DNA from: Methylobacteriaceae bacterium
Lineage (GTDB): Bacteria; Pseudomonadota; Alphaproteobacteria; Rhizobiales; Beijerinckiaceae
Length of the DNA: 64,000 nt
Assembly (NCBI GenBank): GCA_947444195.1
Contig: CANEZL010000023.1
Coordinates: 1-64,000, forward strand
Direction of reading: 5' to 3'
Every line of letters begins with the position of its first letter. Position 1 is the stretch's first letter. A program made the position numbers and the translations under genes. The notes beneath the pieces were generated by a model. The model was given only the letters and a program-made list of their open reading frames with translations. It was not told the origin of the DNA and searched no databases. Below, in pieces: positions 57,717 through 64,000 of this stretch.

Positions 57717-58124
57717 TCAGGCCCGCGCGCGGCCCAGGCCGATGCCGTCCATCGCCGTCTGCTCGCGGGCGGCCTCGGCGGCGCGCTCCGCCGAGCGCTC
57801 GCGGTCGTCCAGGATCTCGACCTTCTTCAGGTCCTCGAAGGCCTCGCCGAGCTCGGCCTTGGCCTCGGCGAGCTGGTCCTCCAGGGCGGCGGCGGACTGG
57901 CGCATGTTGTCCCGGCGCCCCGCGGCGGCGCGGGCGTAGGTGGGATAGGCGAAATGCGCCACGTCGGTGATGCCGGCGCGGGCCTCTTCCTGCGCGATCT
58001 CCCGATCGAGCTCGGCCGCCATCCGCAGGAAGTCGGCCATCATCATCTCGATCTGGGTCACGCGACGGCGCTTCTCGTCGACCTGGAAGCGGCGCAGACG
58101 GATCAGCGTGTCACGCGATTTCAT
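57717..58124 (-). CDS. fliJ: Flagellar export protein FliJ
   Basis: Coiled-coil MKSRDTLIRLRRFQVDEKRRRVTQIEMMMADFLRMAAELDREI; next to fliI. Confidence 0.88.
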   Translation of the reverse strand: MKSRDTLIRLRRFQVDEKRRRVTQIEMMMADFLRMAAELDREIAQEEARAGITDVAHFAYPTYARAAAGRRDNMRQSAAALEDQLAEAKAELGEAFEDLKKVEILDDRERSAERAAEAAREQTAMDGIGLGRARA

Positions 58125-58180
58125 GGGGAACGCTCACTCCACGCAACAAGATGGTCGAACCCGGCGCCCGGAGCCGCCCC

Positions 58181-59533
58181 TCAACCCGTGCCCACGATCT
58201 GGGCCAACCGGGCGTAACCATCGCCGATGGACGTTGCTTCTTCCTTACCCTGCCCCAGAAAAGCCTCCAGATCGGGCATCAGGGCGACCGCCTCGTCGAC
58301 CTCCCGGGAGGATCCGGCCCGGTAGGCGCCGAGGCGGATCAGTTCCTCCATGTCGGCATAGGTGGAGAGCACCCGCCGCGCCCGCCGCACCACGGGGAGA
58401 TAGTCCGGATCGCAGGAGCGCGGCATGGTGCGCGAGACGGAGCGCAGCACGTTGATCGCCGGGTAGCGCCCGCGCTCGGCGATGGCCCGCTCCATCACGA
58501 TGTGCCCGTCGAGGATGCCGCGCACCGCGTCGGCCACCGGCTCGTTGTGGTCGTCGCCCTCCACGAGCACCGTGAACAGGGCCGAGATCGTCCCCTCCCC
58601 CACCCCGGGCCCGGCCCGTTCGAGGAGGCGGGGCAGTTCGCCGAACACGGTGGGGGTGTAGCCCTTGGCGGTGGGCGGCTCGCCCGCGGCGAGGCCGATG
58701 TCGCGCTGGGCCATGGCGAAGCGCGTGATCGAGTCGATCATGCACAGCACCTTCGCGCCCTGGTCGCGGAAATGCTCGGCCACCGAGAGGGTGACGTAGG
58801 CGGCGTTGCGGCGCATCAGGGCCGGCTCGTCGGAGGTCGCCACCACCACCACGGAGCGGGCGAGGCCCTGCGCGCCGAGATCGTCCTGCAGGAATTCCTG
58901 CACCTCGCGGCCCCGCTCGCCCACGAGGCCGATCACGGCCACGTCCGCGGCGGTGTAGCGGGCGAGCATGGAGAGCAGCACCGACTTGCCGACGCCGGAG
59001 CCCGCGAAGATGCCCATGCGCTGGCCCGCGCACATGGTGAGGAAGGTGTTGATGCAGCGCACGCCGAGATCGAGGGGGGCCCCGACCCGGCGGCGGGCAT
59101 GGGCGGGGGGCGGATCGGCCCGCAGGGGATAGATCCGCGGCCCCTCCGGCAGGGGGCCGAGCCCGTCCACGGGGCGCCCGAGGGCGTCGATCACCCGGCC
59201 GAGCCAGCCCCGGCTCGGGCGCACGGCGCCGGCCGCCTCGTCGCGCACGTAGGCCGCGCAGCCCCGGCGCACGCCCTCGAGGGAGCCGAACGGCATGGCC
59301 AGCGCCCGCTCGCCCTGGAAGCCGATGACCTCGCAGGGGATCGGGCCGCCCGCGCCCTCGACATCGATGCGCCCGCCGAGGCGCATGGCGGCCACGGGGC
59401 CCGCGACCTCCACGAGGAGGCCGCGGATCGCCACCACGCGCCCGTAGACCGCCACCGGCTCGACCCGCTCGAGGGCCGCGCGCAGATGCGCGAGCGCGGC
59501 CGACGGCGTCTGGCTCGGAGGATTCTGACTCAC
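58181..59533 (-). CDS. fliI: Flagellum-specific ATP synthase FliI
   Basis: [65 protein letters not shown]. Confidence 0.95.
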   Translation of the reverse strand: MSQNPPSQTPSAALAHLRAALERVEPVAVYGRVVAIRGLLVEVAGPVAAMRLGGRIDVEGAGGPIPCEVIGFQGERALAMPFGSLEGVRRGCAAYVRDEAAGAVRPSRGWLGRVIDALGRPVDGLGPLPEGPRIYPLRADPPPAHARRRVGAPLDLGVRCINTFLTMCAGQRMGIFAGSGVGKSVLLSMLARYTAADVAVIGLVGERGREVQEFLQDDLGAQGLARSVVVVATSDEPALMRRNAAYVTLSVAEHFRDQGAKVLCMIDSITRFAMAQRDIGLAAGEPPTAKGYTPTVFGELPRLLERAGPGVGEGTISALFTVLVEGDDHNEPVADAVRGILDGHIVMERAIAERGRYPAINVLRSVSRTMPRSCDPDYLPVVRRARRVLSTYADMEELIRLGAYRAGSSREVDEAVALMPDLEAFLGQGKEEATSIGDGYARLAQIVGTG

Positions 59534-59832
59534 GGGCCGCCCGCTCTAACCCTTCGTTTACCTCCCTCCTTAACACTGGGCTCATCAGGCTTGTAGCGGG
59601 CCGTGTTTCCCTGGGGTTGGAGGGGCCGAAGGGCCTGCTTCCACAAGCCGCACCGGCGTGTCCGGCGGGCCACAGGAGAGGGACGACCCGTTGCGGGTGA
59701 GGCACTTGAGACGAGGTTGCGGGAGATCGGCGAGAGGGATCGGAGGCGCCTGTGAGAACAGAACGTCAACTCCGGAAGCTCGGCCGCGGAAGCGGCCCGA
59801 TCAGATCGCTTGCAACCCAGAATCAGGTTTTG

Positions 59833-59845
59833 TTAACGATTAACC
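59833..59845 (+). promoter_or_regulatory. Candidate CtrA-binding half sites upstream of ctrA, next to a GANTC site
   Basis: TTAACGATTAACC; GAATC at 59820-59824. Confidence 0.4.
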
Positions 59846-59954
59846 ACTAGCGTCTCACGTCAATGCCGACGAGACGCCTGTCCACAGGCCGGGGCAGGCG
59901 GACGGCGGGGGCGTGTCCGAACGCTGATGCGGCCGGCGGGGCTGGGGACCGACG

Positions 59955-60656
59955 ATGCGGGTACTTCTGATCGAGGACGACAGCGCCACGGCGCAGAGCA
60001 TCGAGCTGATGCTCAAGTCCGAGAACTTCAACACCTACACCACCGACCTCGGTGAGGAGGGTGTCGATCTCGGGAAGCTCTACGACTACGACATCATCCT
60101 GCTCGACCTCAACCTGCCCGACATGTCGGGCTACGAGGTGCTGCGCTCCCTGCGCGTCGCCAAGGTCAAGACGCCGATCCTGATCCTCTCCGGCATGGCC
60201 GGCATCGAGGACAAGGTGAAGGGCCTCGGCTTCGGCGCGGACGACTACCTGACCAAGCCCTTCCACAAGGACGAGCTCGTCGCCCGCATCCACGCCATCG
60301 TGCGCCGCTCCAAGGGCCACGCCCAGTCGGTGATCACCACCGGCGACCTCGTGGTGAACCTCGACCAGAAGACCGTCGAGGTCTCCGGCGCCCGCGTCCA
60401 CCTCACCGGCAAGGAGTACCAGATGCTGGAACTCCTCTCGCTCCGGAAGGGCACGACGCTGACGAAGGAGATGTTCCTCAACCATCTCTACGGCGGCATG
60501 GACGAGCCCGAGCTGAAGATCATCGACGTGTTCATCTGCAAGCTGCGCAAGAAGCTCGCCAACGCCAGCAGCGGCCGCAACTACATCGAGACGGTCTGGG
60601 GCCGCGGCTACGTGCTGCGCGAGCCGATGGACGGCGAGGAGCGGATCGCGGTCTGA
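59955..60656 (+). CDS. ctrA: Cell cycle response regulator CtrA
   Basis: [67 protein letters not shown]... Confidence 0.97.
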   Translation: MRVLLIEDDSATAQSIELMLKSENFNTYTTDLGEEGVDLGKLYDYDIILLDLNLPDMSGYEVLRSLRVAKVKTPILILSGMAGIEDKVKGLGFGADDYLTKPFHKDELVARIHAIVRRSKGHAQSVITTGDLVVNLDQKTVEVSGARVHLTGKEYQMLELLSLRKGTTLTKEMFLNHLYGGMDEPELKIIDVFICKLRKKLANASSGRNYIETVWGRGYVLREPMDGEERIAV

Positions 60657-60708
60657 GCGGTCACGCCCGAGATCCGGTCGAACGGGCGGGCCTTCGAGCC
60701 CGCCGGGA

Positions 60709-60755
60709 GGGCCTGCCGCCGCGGAAACGGGCTTCCGCGGCGGCAGGCCCTTTCT
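60709..60755 (+). terminator. Strong terminator after ctrA
   Basis: 18-bp perfect stem gggcctgccgccgcggaa/ttccgcggcggcaggccc, then tttctt. Confidence 0.8.
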
Positions 60756-60925
60756 TCGTCCGCACGCCCCTTCTTCGTCCGCACGCCCTGGGCGAAGGCC
60801 GATGCCCGCCATCCGGGATCGCCGTGCGCTGGAGCACCCCACCCGCCGGGCCGGATCGAGAAAACCGCCGGGCGCCGGCGAAACCGGCTGGGCATCGCTC
60901 CGCTCCATGCTAGACTAGACGCGTT

Positions 60926-61318
60926 ATGGCATCGCTCCGGCACGGCTGGCGACGGATGGCCGCGATCCTCCAGATCGTGGCGCTGGTTCTGTTCGCCCTG
61001 CCGCCGACCGCCCAGGCCGAAGGGGCACGGGGGGAAGGGCACGGGCACGGCGCGCCGGCCCATCACGAGCGGATCGCCGGGCCGGCCGCGCACGCGGCGA
61101 TATCCCCGGAAGCCGCGCTCACCCCCGACGCCCCGCCCGACGGTCACGGTCCGTGCTGGCTCGGCTGCTGCACCTGCCACGCCTTCGTCGAGGCGTTCTC
61201 CCCCGTCGTGCTCCGGGCCGGCCGGATCGCGGCACGCCTGCCGAAGCCCGCGCAGGAGGCCGCGCGCCTGGGCGCCTGGCCGGAAGCCCTGCCCGAACCC
61301 CCTCGAACCCTCGCCTGA
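60926..61318 (+). CDS. Exported His/Cys-containing small protein upstream of RND efflux
   Basis: Signal peptide; GEGHGHGAPAHHER...PPDGHGPCWLGCCTCHAF. Confidence 0.6.
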   Translation: MASLRHGWRRMAAILQIVALVLFALPPTAQAEGARGEGHGHGAPAHHERIAGPAAHAAISPEAALTPDAPPDGHGPCWLGCCTCHAFVEAFSPVVLRAGRIAARLPKPAQEAARLGAWPEALPEPPRTLA

Positions 61319-61394
61319 GATCCCACGCGCGAGCGCGCTCGGCACGGGAGGCTTGCTCCCCCGCGCCCGGTATCCCAGAGGCGAAGGTTCTTCC

Positions 61395-63155
61395 ATGCGA
61401 TCCCGAATCCATGCCGCGCGCGGCGCGGCGCTCTCGGCCGTGCGCGCCGCCGCGCTCCTGGCGCTTACCCTCCTGCCCGGCACGGGCGCGGCCCACGAGG
61501 GCCACGACCACGGCGAGGCCCGCACGCCGCCGCCCGCCGCCGCGCCCCGGGGCACGTCGCGCAGCGACGGCCTCGAACTCGTGGCGATCGCCCGCAACGG
61601 CGCCCTCACCGTCTTCATCGACCGCGCGGCCACCAACGAGCCGGTGACCGACGCGGTGGTGCGGGCCGAGACGCCGGACGGGGAGATGCCGGCGACCGCC
61701 GCCCCCGACGGAAGCTACCGGCTGCCCGCGCACTGGAGCGAGCGGCCGGGCACCTACGAGGTGCTGTTCACGGTGACCGCGGGGGAGGCGAGCGACATCT
61801 TCCCGGTCTCGCTCACCGTGCCCGAGCCGCCCCCCGCCCCGGTCGCGGCCACGCCCTGGCACGCGGGCCTCGCCGTCGCCCACGATTTCCGCCAGCACCT
61901 GCGCGAGGCCGACCCGATGCCGGCCCTCATCGGCGGCGGCGGCTTCGTCCTCGGCCTCGCGGCAGCGCTCCTCCTGCGCCGTCGCCTCGTGCCCGCCCTC
62001 GCCCTCGTCCTCGTCCTCGCCGCCCTCCTCGCGGGGCCCGCCGCCCTCGCGCACGAGGGCCACGACCACGGCGCGGGATCCGCCCCCCAGGTCGCTCCCC
62101 GGATCACGCCCCGGGTCACTCCCCGGGCTGCCCAGATGGCGGCGCCGGGCCCGCAGGACCTCGCCCGGCGCCTCGCCGACGGGTCCGTCTTCGTGCCGAA
62201 GCCGACGCAGCGCGTGCTGACCCTGCGCACGGTGGTGACGGCCTCCGCGCCCCTGCGCCGGACCACCGAGCTTCCGGGCCGGATCATCCCGGATCCGAAC
62301 GCCAGCGGCGTGGTCCAGTCCTCGGTGGGCGGGCGCCTGTCGCCGCCGGCCTCCGGCCTGTTTCCCCGCCTCGGCACCCGCGTGGCGAAGGGCGACGTGC
62401 TGGCCTATGTCACGCCCCCCGTGCAGGCCGTCGACGTCTCCGACATGCGCCAGCGCCAGGGGGAGCTCGACCAGCAGATCGCCATCGTCGAGCGCCGGGT
62501 CGAGCGCTTCCGCAGGCTGGCGCCGAGCGGCGCCGTCTCGCAGGTCCAGCTCGAGGAGGCGCAGGCCGAGTTGAAGGGCCTGCAGGACCGCCGCGCGGCG
62601 CTCGACGGCGTGCGCGCCCAGCCCGAGGCCCTGGCCGCCCCCGTCTCCGGCGTCGTCGCCGAGGCGAACGCGGTGGCCGGCAAGATGGCGAGCCCCGGCG
62701 CGGTGGTGTTCCAGATCGTCGATGCCGGCCGGCTCTGGGTGGAGGCCCTGAGCTTCGACGCGCCGGCGGGCCCCGGCGAGGCCAGCGCCCGCCTCGCGGA
62801 CGGGCGCGTGCTCGCCCTCGACTACATGGGGGCCGGCCTCGCCGACCGGAGCCAGGCGGTGCCGGTGCAGTTCGCCGTCCGTGGGGCGCCGCCGGAGCTG
62901 CGCATCGGCCAGTTCGTCACCGTGCTCGCCGCAACCGACACCGAGCAGGCCGGCATCGCCCTGCCCCGCACCAGCGTGGTGCGCGGGGGCAACGGCCAGA
63001 GCCTCGTCTACGAGCACACGGCGCCGGAGCGCTTCGAGCCGCGCGAGGTGCGGATCGAGCCCCTCGACGCGGCGCGGGTGCGGGTCGTCTCCGGGCTCGG
63101 GGCGGGCAAACGCGTCGTCGCCCAGGGGGCCGAACTCCTCGATCAGGTCCGCTGA
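61395..63155 (+). CDS. Efflux RND transporter periplasmic adaptor with extended N-terminal domain
   Basis: Two HEGHDHG motifs; adaptor core LRRTTELPGRIIPDPNASGVVQSSVGGRLSPPASGLFPRLGTRVAKGDVLAYVTPP. Confidence 0.9.
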   Translation: MRSRIHAARGAALSAVRAAALLALTLLPGTGAAHEGHDHGEARTPPPAAAPRGTSRSDGLELVAIARNGALTVFIDRAATNEPVTDAVVRAETPDGEMPATAAPDGSYRLPAHWSERPGTYEVLFTVTAGEASDIFPVSLTVPEPPPAPVAATPWHAGLAVAHDFRQHLREADPMPALIGGGGFVLGLAAALLLRRRLVPALALVLVLAALLAGPAALAHEGHDHGAGSAPQVAPRITPRVTPRAAQMAAPGPQDLARRLADGSVFVPKPTQRVLTLRTVVTASAPLRRTTELPGRIIPDPNASGVVQSSVGGRLSPPASGLFPRLGTRVAKGDVLAYVTPPVQAVDVSDMRQRQGELDQQIAIVERRVERFRRLAPSGAVSQVQLEEAQAELKGLQDRRAALDGVRAQPEALAAPVSGVVAEANAVAGKMASPGAVVFQIVDAGRLWVEALSFDAPAGPGEASARLADGRVLALDYMGAGLADRSQAVPVQFAVRGAPPELRIGQFVTVLAATDTEQAGIALPRTSVVRGGNGQSLVYEHTAPERFEPREVRIEPLDAARVRVVSGLGAGKRVVAQGAELLDQVR

Positions 63156-63164
63156 GGAGCCGCC

Positions 63165-64000
63165 ATGTTCACGCTCCTCGTCGCGCAATCCCTGCGCAGC
63201 CGCCTGCTCGTCCTCGCCCTCGCCGCCGTGCTCGTGGTCTACGGCGCCTTCGCCGTCACCAAGCTGCCCGTCGACGTCTTCCCCGACCTCAACCGCCCCA
63301 CCGTCACCGTGATGACGGAAGCCGAGGGGCTCGCCCCCCAGGAGGTGGAGCAGACCGTCAGCTTCCCCATCGAGACGCAGATGAACGGCCTGCCCGGCGT
63401 CGTCCGGGTGCGCTCGGTCTCCGGCGTCGGGCTCTCGGTGGTCTACGTGGAGTTCGACTGGGGCACGGACATCTACCGCAACCGCCAGCAGGTCTCCGAG
63501 CGGCTGGCGATGGTGCGCCCGCAGCTACCTCCCACCGTGAACCCGACGATGGGGCCGATCTCCTCGATCATGGGCCAGATCCTGATGGTCGCGGTGACGG
63601 GCGACACGGTGAGCCCGATGGAGCTGCGCGAGATCGCCGACTTCACCATCCGGCCGCGCCTGCTCGCCATCCCCGGCGTCGCCCAGGTGATCCCGATGGG
63701 CGGCGAGGTCCGCCAGTTCCGGGTGGCGCCCCAGCCCGCGGCCCTGCGGGCGCTCGGCGTGACGCAGGGCCAGCTGGAGACGGCGCTCGCCCAGTTCGGC
63801 ACCAATACCGGCGGCGGCTTCACCGACCAGCATGCCCGCGAGTACCTGATCCGGAACCTCGGCCGGACCATGAACCTCGACGACCTGCGCAACATGGTGG
63901 TGGCCACCGTCGAGGCGCGGCCGGTGCACCTGCGGCAGGTGGCGGAGGTCTCCTTCGCCCCGCGGGTGAGGCGGGGGGATGCCGGCTACATGGGCGCGCC
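63165..64000 (+). CDS. CusA/CzcA family heavy-metal efflux RND transporter (5' part, runs off right edge)
   Basis: [70 protein letters not shown]. Confidence 0.93.
   Translation, partial: MFTLLVAQSLRSRLLVLALAAVLVVYGAFAVTKLPVDVFPDLNRPTVTVMTEAEGLAPQEVEQTVSFPIETQMNGLPGVVRVRSVSGVGLSVVYVEFDWGTDIYRNRQQVSERLAMVRPQLPPTVNPTMGPISSIMGQILMVAVTGDTVSPMELREIADFTIRPRLLAIPGVAQVIPMGGEVRQFRVAPQPAALRALGVTQGQLETALAQFGTNTGGGFTDQHAREYLIRNLGRTMNLDDLRNMVVATVEARPVHLRQVAEVSFAPRVRRGDAGYMGA

Overview
High-GC (Methylobacterium-like) alphaproteobacterial chromosome window. Mostly core genes: rpsT, dnaA, ornithine/lysine decarboxylase, queE, a D-Ala-D-Ala carboxypeptidase, a GST, paoABC-like aldehyde oxidoreductase, topoisomerase IB, MscS-type channel, fliJ/fliI, ctrA and a heavy-metal RND system that runs off the right edge. 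Accessory or unusual content: (1) a tightly overlapping four-gene operon (14202->7289, minus strand) encoding a large tubulin/FtsZ-like GTPase with a C-terminal GYF_2-like tail, a small membrane protein, a vWA-like exported protein with a degenerate MIDAS motif, and an uncharacterised 450-aa protein; (2) a 26-repeat CRISPR array (17597-19268) with type I-C-like repeats and no cas gene in the window; (3) a tRNA-Arg(CCT) gene split by a 246-nt group I intron with recognisable P1, Q, R and S elements; (4) a degraded ~5.8 kb integrative island downstream of that tRNA, bounded by a 20-bp tRNA-3'-end direct repeat (attL/attR), carrying a broken integrase, an IS3 element with apparent TSD, a frameshifted AlbA_2/Schlafen-type gene, a serine resolvase and repeated non-coding sequence; (5) directly after attR, a putative polymorphic toxin (low-complexity N-terminus plus PD-(D/E)XK nuclease-like C-terminus) with a DUF4304-like immunity gene and a third overlapping ORF. 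All calls come from reading the sequence and ORF translations. No database search was run.
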